Of a DNA stretch of 15,976 nt, positions 1 through 6,843 are shown piece by piece; the first letter of the stretch is position 1, and each line of letters opens with the position of its first letter. The stretch is taken from contig JBBANY010000054.1 in the NCBI GenBank assembly GCA_040401695.1, forward strand, positions 1-15,976, written 5' to 3'. Source of the stretch: F1-20-MAGs119 sp040401695. Lineage in GTDB: Bacteria > Actinomycetota > Acidimicrobiia > Acidimicrobiales > Ilumatobacteraceae. The notes beneath the pieces are model-generated. The model did not search any database and was not told the origin of the DNA. It was given only the letters and a program-made list of their open reading frames with translations. The position numbers and the translations under genes were made by a program.

Positions 1-729
1 GTGCCGTTCGGGTCGCGCGAAATGCCCGTTGCCCGCGGTTGGGGTTCGGGCGGACTGCAGATTTCTCTTGCGATCGTCGGCCGCGACGACGTCGTCAAGG
101 TGATCGACCAGGGAGACGACGAGGGCGTGAACGCCGTCAATCTCCGCCGTCTCATTTCATCGTCGACCGACACCGAGGAGACAACCGAGGTGAACGAAGC
201 CACGATCATCCAGAGCCGTCACCGGATTCCGGAAGACCCAATGGGAACTGACCACATCCTTGTGCTGCAGGTTCCCGTGCCGGAACCACTCCGCGGTGTC
301 GAACGTGACATGAAAGAGCTCGCCCGCATGCACGCCGAGGCGGACTACTCGAAAATGTGGGTGAGTCTCTACGAAGACAAGGTTCGTAACGGAGTCATCA
401 CCCAAACGACTGGCTATCCGTGTTTGGTTGCGGGTCGATACGTCACGGCTACTACGCCGATTCCACGTTGGGACATTCCGCGGCTTCACCAGTCGGAGTT
501 CCTCACGTTGTTCGGTGCCGGCCGCGAAAAGCGCGTCTATGCCATTCCGCCCCACACCGACGTCGAGCCGCTGACCTTCGACGATGTTCCCTTCGAGGTT
601 GAATCCGCCGATGGCGCGTCTTGTCGCCTCTGCGGATCAAACGAAACCTTTCTCGTCGAGTCTCCGGGCGACATTCCCACGTGGGCCTGCAGCGACACGG
701 CGTTCTGCCGGCGCCGGAGAAAGAAATGA
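1..729 (+). CDS. phnJ: PhnJ, carbon-phosphorus lyase catalytic subunit (5' end missing)
   Basis: PhnJ is the radical-SAM-type iron-sulfur subunit of C-P lyase. It cleaves the C-P bond of alpha-D-ribose 1-phosphonate 5-phosphate, giving the alkane and 5-phosphoribosyl 1,2-cyclic phosphate. The visible 242 residues align by eye along nearly the whole E. coli PhnJ: REMPVARGWGSGGLQ near the start, KVIDQGDDEGVNAV, TIIQSRHRIPE (69-78), VPVPEPLR, LYEDKVRNG, LFGAGREKRVYA (170-181). The four cluster/catalytic cysteines are present as CxxC (208, 211) and Cx5C (230, 236). Cys236 corresponds to the thiyl-radical cysteine (Cys272 in E. coli). The first GTG is an internal valine. About 34 N-terminal residues, including the radical glycine (Gly32 in E. 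coli, three residues before the first visible one), lie left of the window. The stop overlaps the phnK start by 3 bases, in an ATGA overlap. Identity is very secure. Confidence 0.97.
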   Translation: MPFGSREMPVARGWGSGGLQISLAIVGRDDVVKVIDQGDDEGVNAVNLRRLISSSTDTEETTEVNEATIIQSRHRIPEDPMGTDHILVLQVPVPEPLRGVERDMKELARMHAEADYSKMWVSLYEDKVRNGVITQTTGYPCLVAGRYVTATTPIPRWDIPRLHQSEFLTLFGAGREKRVYAIPPHTDVEPLTFDDVPFEVESADGASCRLCGSNETFLVESPGDIPTWACSDTAFCRRRRKK

Positions 730-1604
730 GCACGGCAGACATGAACTCTGTAGCCGCGATTCATGTCGCGGATCCGGTCGTGCGAGTGCGCAACCTCGGC
801 AAAGTGTACGGCGCATTCGACGAGGCAGGTCTTGCTCGGACTGGCCCCGCGGTCGGCACTGCACGCGATCCACATAGCGGCTCGATTGTCGCTGCGTGGA
901 ATGTCAACTTCGACGTCGCCGCGGGCGAAGCCTTGGGCATCGTCGGTGAATCTGGTTCGGGCAAGTCGACGGTTTTGCGCTGCATCGCAGGCGACCAGGC
1001 AGCGACGACCGGTGACGTGCGGTTCCAGTGTCACGATGACGGCGCCTCGAACATTCTCGAACTCGACCCCGCGATACGCCGACGACTGCGCGTCGACAAG
1101 GTGTCGGTCGTCTACCAAGACGCGGCCGAGGGTCTTGCTCTTGGAGTGACCGCGGGCGGCAACATTGCCGACCCTCTCACCGCTGCGGGATGGCGCAACT
1201 TCGGTCGCATTCGCGAGCGCGCGGCAGAACTACTGGCGCGCACCGAAGTGCCACTCGACCGCATGGACGACATCGTGCGCAACTTTTCCGGAGGAATGCG
1301 CCAGCGCGTGCAAATTGCGCGGGCCCTTGCCAACAATCCGCCGATTCTTCTGCTTGACGAACCGACGACGGGCCTCGACGCCAGCGTTGCGGCGGGAGTA
1401 CTCGACCTCATTCGCAGACTTCTCGAAGAGCTCGATCTTGCCGTTGTGGTGGTGTCACACGACTTCGCCGTCATCGAAATGCTGACGCAACGATGCATCG
1501 TCATGCAACACGGTCGTGTGGTCGAGGACGCTCTCACGGACCAACTGCTCGAAGACCCACAACATCCGTACAGCCAGAAACTCGTTGCTGCAGCGCGGGC
1601 ATGA
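726..1604 (+). CDS. phnK: PhnK, C-P lyase complex ABC-type ATPase subunit
   Basis: PhnK is the nucleotide-binding protein that docks on the PhnGHIJ core of C-P lyase. It resembles oligopeptide-transporter ATPases but belongs to the lyase complex, not to a transporter. The protein has 292 residues. Motifs: Walker A GESGSGKST (74-82), ABC signature FSGGM (187-191), Walker B ILLLDEP (207-213), switch histidine in VSHD (245). The C-terminus has the typical LLEDPQHPYSQKLV stretch. ATG 726 is chosen because it forms an ATGA overlap with the phnJ stop and has GGAG at 716-719, six bases upstream. Longer upstream starts would run into phnJ. The protein is longer than E. coli PhnK (about 252 residues), mainly because of an insertion of about 20 residues at roughly 32-53, between the first strand and the conserved beta-strand before Walker A. 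The gene order J-K-L-M makes the assignment firm. Confidence 0.94.
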   Translation: MSTADMNSVAAIHVADPVVRVRNLGKVYGAFDEAGLARTGPAVGTARDPHSGSIVAAWNVNFDVAAGEALGIVGESGSGKSTVLRCIAGDQAATTGDVRFQCHDDGASNILELDPAIRRRLRVDKVSVVYQDAAEGLALGVTAGGNIADPLTAAGWRNFGRIRERAAELLARTEVPLDRMDDIVRNFSGGMRQRVQIARALANNPPILLLDEPTTGLDASVAAGVLDLIRRLLEELDLAVVVVSHDFAVIEMLTQRCIVMQHGRVVEDALTDQLLEDPQHPYSQKLVAAARA

Positions 1605-1617
1605 GGAGCGACAACGA

Positions 1618-2373
1618 ATGAATCCGATTCTCGACGTCCGCAATGTCTCGAAGTCGTTCACACTCCACAACATCGATGGCCGCAACGTCACCGCGCTCGA
1701 CGACGTGTCGTTTACGGTTTCGCCCGGCGAACACGTCGCACTTGCGGGCACGTCGGGCGCCGGAAAATCGACGCTTCTTCGGGTTCTCTACCGCACGTAC
1801 ACGGCTGCCAGTGGATCGATCGACCTCACGCTCTCTTCGGGTGGTGTGGTTGACCTGACGAAGCTGAGCGACCGCGAAGTCGTTGCATTGCGCGGTCGTG
1901 AACTCGGTTACGTCTCTCAGTTCCTGCGGGCACAACCGCGACGTGCCGTCATCGACCTCGTTGCTCGCGCGGGTGTGTCGCGGGGCATGGGCCGCGAAGA
2001 GGCACGCGATGCAGCGGCCGCGTCCCTGCAACGTTTGAACATCGCCGAAAACCTGTGGGACATGCACACAGCGGTGCTGTCGGGCGGCGAAAAGCAACGC
2101 GTCAACATTGCTGCGGGCCTGATCTCGCCACCCCGCATTCTGCTGTTGGACGAACCCGTTTCGGCACTCGACCCGGAGAATCGCGAGCGCGCCATCGACC
2201 TGATCGCCGACCTGTCCACAGCGGGCGTTGCAGTGCTCGCCGTTTTCCATGACCTTGATGCCATCGCGCGACTTGCCTCACGCGTCATTCGCATGGCGCG
2301 GGGCTCGATCGTCGAGGACGGGCCGACCGCCGACATTCTCCCCCACCTTCAACCAGCCGAGGTACAGGTATGA
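1618..2373 (+). CDS. phnL: PhnL, C-P lyase ABC-type subunit
   Basis: PhnL is the second ABC-ATPase-like protein of the C-P lyase system. Together with PhnG, PhnH and PhnI it is needed to form ribose 1-methylphosphonate 5-triphosphate from ATP and phosphonate. The protein has 251 residues, against about 226 in E. coli. Visible motifs: Walker A GTSGAGKST (44-52), signature LSGGEKQRVNIA (154-165), Walker B ILLLDEPVSALD (174-185), switch histidine in FHD (211). The LSGGEKQRVNIAAGL and PENRERAIDLI stretches are typical of PhnL rather than PhnK. ATG 1618 is preferred because GAGGAG lies at 1603-1608, nine bases upstream, and it follows the phnK stop by 13 bases. Upstream starts would overlap phnK. 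It ends in an ATGA overlap with phnM, which indicates translational coupling. Confidence 0.94.
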   Translation: MNPILDVRNVSKSFTLHNIDGRNVTALDDVSFTVSPGEHVALAGTSGAGKSTLLRVLYRTYTAASGSIDLTLSSGGVVDLTKLSDREVVALRGRELGYVSQFLRAQPRRAVIDLVARAGVSRGMGREEARDAAAASLQRLNIAENLWDMHTAVLSGGEKQRVNIAAGLISPPRILLLDEPVSALDPENRERAIDLIADLSTAGVAVLAVFHDLDAIARLASRVIRMARGSIVEDGPTADILPHLQPAEVQV

Positions 2374-3545
2374 AACGCTTCATTGTCACCAACGTCACCA
2401 CCGTTCTTCATGATTCGGTGATTCCCGACGCCCGCGTGGTCGTCGAAGATGGCATCGTCGTCGAAATTGGGCCGGACCGTGGCGGCGAAAGCACTTTCGA
2501 CGGCAACGGCTCGTTCTGCATTCCCGGACTCGTCGACACCCACAGCGACGGCTTCGAGATGGAACACCGCCCACGTCCCGGGGCGAAACTGCCGCTCGAT
2601 TTCAGCCTGCGATCCTTCGAAGCAAAGGTGCGGGCTTCGGGAATCACCACGTTGTTCCATGGCATCGGATTCGAAAACGACGGCAACCGCACCGTTGACC
2701 TGGCGAACACCTTCGTCGATCTGATTCACGGCTACAGCGATGCACGAACCATGGTCGACCATCGGGTGCTTTATCGCATCGATGCCCGCGACGCTGCAGG
2801 ATTCGAAGCCGTTGCGGCTCGCATCGACGCTGATCGCGCGATCGACCCCACGCCACTCGTCAGCTTCGAGGACCACACACCGGGCCAGGGCCAGTACCGC
2901 GACCGCGCCTATTTCGAGAACTGGATCATGGGGACCCGCAATGTGGACGCCGAGACTGCGCGCGAGGAAGTCGATGCCCTCATCGCCGAGCGTGACGCGT
3001 TGTTGCACCATCGCGCGGCTGCGATTCCGTGGTTGACGGAAAAGGCGTCGGCCGGCGAAATCCTCTTGATGGCACATGACCCCGCCACGATCGAGGACAT
3101 CGACGAGGCTCTCTCGTGGAAGGCAACGATTGCGGAATTTCCCACCACCGTGGCCGCTGCGCAACACGCAAAACTGCACGGAATGCGCACCGTGTGCGGT
3201 GCGCCGAACGTGTTGCGGGGCGGCAGCCACTCGGGCAACGTCTCAGCTGCAGAACTCGTGTCACTCGGACTCTGTGACGGATTGTCCTCTGACTACCTGC
3301 CCTTCGCAATGGTCGGTGCCATCGGCACCCTTGTCCGCATCAACGCCTGTTCACTGCCCGATGCCGTTCGTCTCGTCACGTCGGGTCCGGCCCGTACGGT
3401 CGGAATGACCGACCGTGGAACCCTCGCCGTCGGGGCCCGCGCCGATCTCGCGATCTGCAACCTCATGGACAAGGACCCAACGGTCATCGGCACATTCCGT
3501 GCAGGTCGCGCCAATCTGCCCAGCCTCGCCATGCAGGACGCCTGA
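2370..3545 (+). CDS. phnM: PhnM, ribose 1-methylphosphonate 5-triphosphate diphosphatase
   Basis: PhnM is an amidohydrolase-superfamily metalloenzyme. It removes pyrophosphate from alpha-D-ribose 1-methylphosphonate 5-triphosphate, giving the 5-phosphate that PhnJ uses. The protein has 391 residues (E. coli 378). In order: PGLVDTHSDGFE (52-63) with the HxD metal site at 58/60, followed by HRPRP; EDHTPGQGQY (167-176); MAHDPAT (234-240); AEFPTT (255-260); GAPNVLRGGSHSGN (277-290); LSSDYLP (305-311). These are the usual PhnM signatures. ATG 2370 overlaps the phnL stop by four bases, with GAGGT at 2359-2363 as ribosome binding site. The phosphatase gene follows one base after the stop. Confidence 0.95.
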   Translation: MKRFIVTNVTTVLHDSVIPDARVVVEDGIVVEIGPDRGGESTFDGNGSFCIPGLVDTHSDGFEMEHRPRPGAKLPLDFSLRSFEAKVRASGITTLFHGIGFENDGNRTVDLANTFVDLIHGYSDARTMVDHRVLYRIDARDAAGFEAVAARIDADRAIDPTPLVSFEDHTPGQGQYRDRAYFENWIMGTRNVDAETAREEVDALIAERDALLHHRAAAIPWLTEKASAGEILLMAHDPATIEDIDEALSWKATIAEFPTTVAAAQHAKLHGMRTVCGAPNVLRGGSHSGNVSAAELVSLGLCDGLSSDYLPFAMVGAIGTLVRINACSLPDAVRLVTSGPARTVGMTDRGTLAVGARADLAICNLMDKDPTVIGTFRAGRANLPSLAMQDA

Positions 3546-3546
3546 G

Positions 3547-4335
3547 ATGAAGCCGTTCACCGATTTCTTGGATGACATGGCGCGAGCCGCCGACACGGCG
3601 TACCGCCACGCGATGATGCACATGTCGGCCGTGGAACGTAGCGCAGACATCGGCCTTGGTGGCGACGGAACACCAACGATGTTTCTCGACCGACACGTCG
3701 AAGATCCCGTGCTTGACGTCATCGAAAAGTACGGCGCAAACGTCTTGTCCGAAGAAGTCGGATGGATCGATCGCGGTTCGCCGATCACCGTCGTGATCGA
3801 CCCGGTCGATGGCACGGCGAATTCGGCATCGGGTGTTCCACTATCCGCGTTCGCGGCAGCCGTTGTGGTCGACGACAACGTTGTCGAGTCGCTCTGCACG
3901 TGGCTTGGCACCGACCTTCGGTGGTACGCCCACATCGACGAGCCGGTCGTCATCAAAACCTCGCAACGCACGGAGATTCGTGGTTCGTCGCTCTCCATGC
4001 TTCGCCCCCGCCCGTCGACGTGGCGCGCCTGGTCGGAACTTGCACAGACTGCCGAGCGTCTACGTATTCTCGGAAGCTCCGTCATCGAGGGTTGCCTTGT
4101 CGCCGATGGCGCAATCGATGGTTTTTGCGATCCGGGCGGCGACATTCACCGCATTGTCGACATCACCGCGATGAAGTTGATCGTGGAGAAGTCCGGGGGG
4201 TGCGTGATCGATGCACACGGCCGCCCCTTCACCTTCGAACCCGACTTGTCACTGCGATGGAGCGGGGTCGTGGCGGCCACCCCCGAACTTGCCGAATCAA
4301 TAGCCGGCATCATTCGCTGGACGACGAAGAAATAA
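3547..4335 (+). CDS. Archaeal-type FBPase/inositol monophosphatase family phosphatase, last gene of the phn operon
   Basis: This is a Mg-dependent sugar phosphatase of the inositol monophosphatase superfamily, 262 residues. Metal-site residues are visible: Glu69/Glu70 in LSEEVG, Asp85 and Asp88 in IDPVDGTANSASGVP, and Asp205 in VDITAMKLIVEKSGG. The GDGTPTMFLDR stretch (39-49) and RLRILGSSVIEGCLVADG (171-188) resemble the dual fructose-1,6-bisphosphatase/inositol-phosphatase of archaea such as MJ0109 more than classical SuhB. ATG 3547 lies one base after the phnM stop, with AGGAC at 3535-3539 as ribosome binding site, so it is certainly in the phn transcript. No PhnN or PhnP is seen downstream, and the genes upstream of phnJ are outside the window. 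A role in dephosphorylating ribose 1,5-bisphosphate or a related C-P lyase product is inference. CysQ-like or inositol phosphatase activity cannot be excluded. The family call is firm; the substrate is unknown. Confidence 0.88.
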   Translation: MKPFTDFLDDMARAADTAYRHAMMHMSAVERSADIGLGGDGTPTMFLDRHVEDPVLDVIEKYGANVLSEEVGWIDRGSPITVVIDPVDGTANSASGVPLSAFAAAVVVDDNVVESLCTWLGTDLRWYAHIDEPVVIKTSQRTEIRGSSLSMLRPRPSTWRAWSELAQTAERLRILGSSVIEGCLVADGAIDGFCDPGGDIHRIVDITAMKLIVEKSGGCVIDAHGRPFTFEPDLSLRWSGVVAATPELAESIAGIIRWTTKK

Positions 4336-4343
4336 CGACTGGT

Positions 4344-4546
4344 TCAGTCGCAGCAACTGTCGCGCCAACCGCACGACGTGCACTTGAAGTGCGCGTGTTC
4401 GGGAATCAACCCGTTGCCGCACAGCGGGCATTCGGGAAACGTGCCGAACCGCGAACGACAAGTGTCGAAGTTCGTTGGGTCGAAACCTTGGGCCGGTGCC
4501 GACGAGACCACGTTTCCTGCCGAATCCATTCGGACATTGTGGCCTG
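4344..4546 (-). CDS. C-terminal fragment of a zinc-ribbon protein (5' end lost in the assembly gap)
   Basis: Reading out of the gap, 66 residues can be seen before a TGA stop. They include two CxxC knuckles: CPLC (39-42) and CTSC (55-58), separated by NGLIPEHAHFK. The tail is GWRDSCCD, with two further cysteines. The ribbon very probably binds one zinc ion. I have seen similar short C-termini in uncharacterised bacterial proteins but cannot name a function. The start is not visible. It either lies inside the missing sequence as a separate small gene or, less likely, the ribbon is the tail of the transporter on the other side of the gap. The frame chosen here is the one with clustered CxxC motifs. 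Its stop is only eight bases from the stop of the converging phosphatase gene, leaving no room for a terminator. Confidence 0.6.
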
Positions 4547-4646
4547 NNNNNNNNNNNNNNNNNNNNNNNNNNNNNNNNNNNNNNNNNNNNNNNNNNNNNN
4601 NNNNNNNNNNNNNNNNNNNNNNNNNNNNNNNNNNNNNNNNNNNNNN
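4547..4646. other. Assembly gap of 100 N
   Basis: Exactly 100 undetermined bases. A round number is the usual placeholder for a scaffold gap of unknown length, so reading frames must not be carried across it. The transporter to the right lacks about four membrane segments and the zinc-ribbon gene to the left lacks its start. The true missing stretch is therefore probably several hundred bases. The flanks share only the short string GCCTG. Confidence 0.97.
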
Positions 4647-5539
4647 GCCTGGCGGCCGTGTTTGTCGCTGTAGCGACCTACCCACGGACTGAACGCATAC
4701 ATACCCGCGATGTGCAGCGAGATGACGTACGCATTCACCGTTTCGTGACCGTGGAACTTCAGGTGCACCGGTGTCATCGTCATGACGGCAACCATCGTCA
4801 TCTGCGACACCACCATCGCGAACACTGCGACGCGACCGTTCACCGTCTCGAATGCCGCCGAGTACGCCTCGCGAATCTTCAATTGCGGAACCTGACCGAC
4901 GGATTCACCACGAAGTTCACGTGCCAGGAACAGCGGATCGGGCTTCAGACGCACCGCAACATTGACCAGCGACACGATGAAGAACGCCGCAGAAAACACC
5001 CACGGTCCCGTGTACTTGTGCCATCCGAACAACTCTTCGCCCGCCCACTGCGCAGGCTGCACCAGAACCGGCCCCAGCACCGCGCCGAATGTCGAGGCAA
5101 AGAGAATGCGGCTCATCGCGGTCGCGCGCTGATCGGCAACTGCAAGGTCCGTCGCCGCGTACCGCGACAACAGGTTCGATGCCTGACCCGATCCGTAGAC
5201 GAACAAGCCGATGATGAAGACCGGCAACAGCTTTGTCTCTGCACCCACGCCGGCCGTCAAACCACCGATGATTGCCATTGCGTAGCCGGTCTGCAGTCCA
5301 CGCCGGCGGGTGCTACGGCTCATGAGCCGTGCCAACACCTGCGACATGAACGCAGTCCCCGTGGTCACCGTCGCGGTGGCAATGCCGCCCCACGGCGTCG
5401 ACTGACCGAGGATTGTCTGCACCACGTACGCACCGACCGTCACCGCCGACGACAAAGCCGCCGCTGCCGCCAACTGCCCCGCCACCAACACGCGCAGCGT
5501 GCGCCGCTGCACCTCGGCAATGTTCTGCGTGTCGGTCAC
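4647..5539 (-). CDS. MFS transporter, C-terminal part lost in the assembly gap
   Basis: The N-terminal 297 residues of a major facilitator superfamily permease. About eight hydrophobic segments are visible, for example LRVLVAGQLAAAAALSSAVT, AMAIIGGLTAGVG, LPVFIIGLFVYGSG, PWVFSAAFFIVSLVNVAVRL, VAVFAMVVSQMTMVAVMTM and AYVISLHIAGMYAFSPW. The last visible stretch, GRYSDKHGR, is the conserved MFS loop between segments 8 and 9, so segments 9-12 fall in the gap. The start is GTG at 5539, the first start codon downstream of the divergent intergenic region. The substrate cannot be told; a drug or metabolite exporter is likely. It is divergent from rmuC, with 56 bases between the two starts. Truncation looks like an assembly artefact rather than a pseudogene. 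Confidence 0.85.
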
Positions 5540-5595
5540 CCACTCAGTGTTGCAGGTGACGACCGAGCGAACACCCCGGACCTAATTTGGGTGGT
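5540..5595. promoter_or_regulatory. Short divergent intergenic region between the MFS gene and rmuC
   Basis: These 56 bases separate two divergent starts (GTG 5539 on the minus strand, ATG 5596 on the plus strand), so both promoters should lie here or partly inside the genes. TAATTT at 5583-5588 is the only AT-rich patch. I cannot pair it with a well-spaced -35 box, so no precise promoter is called. Confidence 0.4.
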
Positions 5596-6834
5596 ATGGA
5601 AGTAGTCGCCATTGTCGCCCTTGTCGTTGCCCTCGGGGCAGTCGCCCTCCTGCTGGTCAGCCAACGGCGGATGCAGCAGACCCCACCACCGGCGCCGGTC
5701 GTTGTGCCGCCTACGCCGGTCATCGACACGGCGGCATTGCGGGCCGAAATGTCGGCGGAGCTGGCGCGCACGGTCGGCGAGACGGTGAATGCCTCTCTCG
5801 CCACTGCGATGCAGCAACTGACCGAGCAGTCCCGTCGCGATCGCGAAGAGTCGATCAAGATTGCGGCAGAGAACATCGCCAAGTCGGGTGGCGAGCAGCT
5901 GGGCAGCCGCGCCGAATTGATCGACAACACGCTGCGCAACCTCACCGGCGAGATGAATCAGCGCATCGATGCGTTGTCGAAAGAGCTGCAGTTGCTGCAG
6001 CAGGTGAACACCTCGCAGTACGACAACGTGGGCAAGGCCGTCGAGGCATTGGCACGCCGCACCGACAATCTCAGCGAGATTCTGTCAAGTTCACAGAAGC
6101 GAGGCCAGTGGGGCGAACGCGTGGTCGAAGACATGCTTCGCGCAGTCGGCTTCATCGAAGGCGTGAACTATTCGAAGCAAGATGTGAACACGGTGGGTGG
6201 ACGTCCCGACTACAAGTTCCTGATGCCGCCCGACCGCGTGCTGTTCATGGATGTGAAGTTCCCGCTCGACCGCTATGCCGACCACTTCAACGCCGACAAC
6301 GACGCGCTTCGCCAGCAGGCAAAGGTCGAATTCGTGAAGGCGGTCAAGGGGCACGTCGATGCGTTGGCACGTCGCGACTATACGTTGAACGCGAAGGAAG
6401 AGGCATTGGACTACGTCCTCATGTTCCTTCCTAACGAAAGCATCAGTGGCTTCGTTCACGAGGCCGACCCGGGAATGATCGACTACGCGCTCAGCAAGAA
6501 AGTCGTGTTGTGCTCTCCCCTGGCGCTGTATTCGTTCCTGTCGGTCATTCGCCAGGCCACCGACAGTTTCCACACCGAACAAACGGCGGCATCGATCATG
6601 CAACAGATCGCCAAGTTCAACAAGGAATGGCAGAACTACGTGAAGGCCGTCGACGAGGTGAAGGACGTGTTCCACAAGCTCACCGACAAAGTCGAGAGCA
6701 TCGGCACCGACGGCACCCGTTTCAAGAAGTTGAACGTGCCGATCAAGGCCATCGAGAAAATGCGCACCAAGCAGGGCATAATGGAACTTCCCGCGGGTGA
6801 CGATGGCGACGGGTTGCCTTTCGACGACGAGTAA
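5596..6834 (+). CDS. rmuC: RmuC family protein (DNA recombination/genome stability)
   Basis: RmuC proteins are membrane-anchored predicted nucleases that limit DNA inversions and rearrangements. The biochemical role is still poorly defined. The protein has 412 residues. In order: a single N-terminal membrane segment (4-21); a proline-rich linker (PPPAPVVVPPTP); a long alpha-helical, coiled-coil-like stretch (about 45-165); and the RmuC core with GQWGERVVEDML (170-181), GGRPDYKF (201-208) and FMDVKFPLDRY (217-227). Glu174, Asp205 and Asp219-x-Lys221 fit a PD-(D/E)XK-like nuclease site. The C-terminus is helical with an acidic tail. ATG 5596 is preferred over the TTG three codons upstream because the hydrophobic anchor begins at once and ATG is the stronger start. 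The next gene follows after nine bases and is probably cotranscribed. Confidence 0.93.
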   Translation: MEVVAIVALVVALGAVALLLVSQRRMQQTPPPAPVVVPPTPVIDTAALRAEMSAELARTVGETVNASLATAMQQLTEQSRRDREESIKIAAENIAKSGGEQLGSRAELIDNTLRNLTGEMNQRIDALSKELQLLQQVNTSQYDNVGKAVEALARRTDNLSEILSSSQKRGQWGERVVEDMLRAVGFIEGVNYSKQDVNTVGGRPDYKFLMPPDRVLFMDVKFPLDRYADHFNADNDALRQQAKVEFVKAVKGHVDALARRDYTLNAKEEALDYVLMFLPNESISGFVHEADPGMIDYALSKKVVLCSPLALYSFLSVIRQATDSFHTEQTAASIMQQIAKFNKEWQNYVKAVDEVKDVFHKLTDKVESIGTDGTRFKKLNVPIKAIEKMRTKQGIMELPAGDDGDGLPFDDE

Positions 6835-6842
6835 TCTCGTCG
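6825..6842 (+). other. Small inverted repeat across the rmuC stop codon
   Basis: CGACGAG (6825-6831), loop TAAT, CTCGTCG (6836-6842). This is a perfect 7-base stem that contains the rmuC TAA in its loop and ends two bases before the GTG of the next gene. No T-run follows, so it is not an intrinsic terminator. It could influence initiation at the downstream GTG, or be chance. Confidence 0.3.
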
Positions 6843-6843
6843 C

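Noticed and set aside
1..30. GTG at position 1 as the true start of phnJ
   Set aside because: E. coli PhnJ has about 34 residues before this point, including the essential radical glycine, so this GTG is an internal valine codon at the window edge.
726..2373. PhnK and PhnL as ATPases of an oligopeptide or phosphonate ABC importer
   Set aside because: They lie between phnJ and phnM with overlapping ends, and no permease or binding-protein gene is present. The J-K-L-M order defines the C-P lyase subunits.
4541..4651. Short repeat GCCTG on both sides of the gap as a mobile-element target duplication
   Set aside because: Five bases in GC-rich DNA is expected by chance, and the gap is an assembly artefact with unknown content.
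4406..4685. Frames that run straight through the N block, joining the MFS protein to the sequence left of the gap
   Set aside because: Frame across 100 N is arbitrary. The joined left-hand translation is arginine/serine-rich with no motif, while another frame there shows the paired CxxC zinc ribbon.
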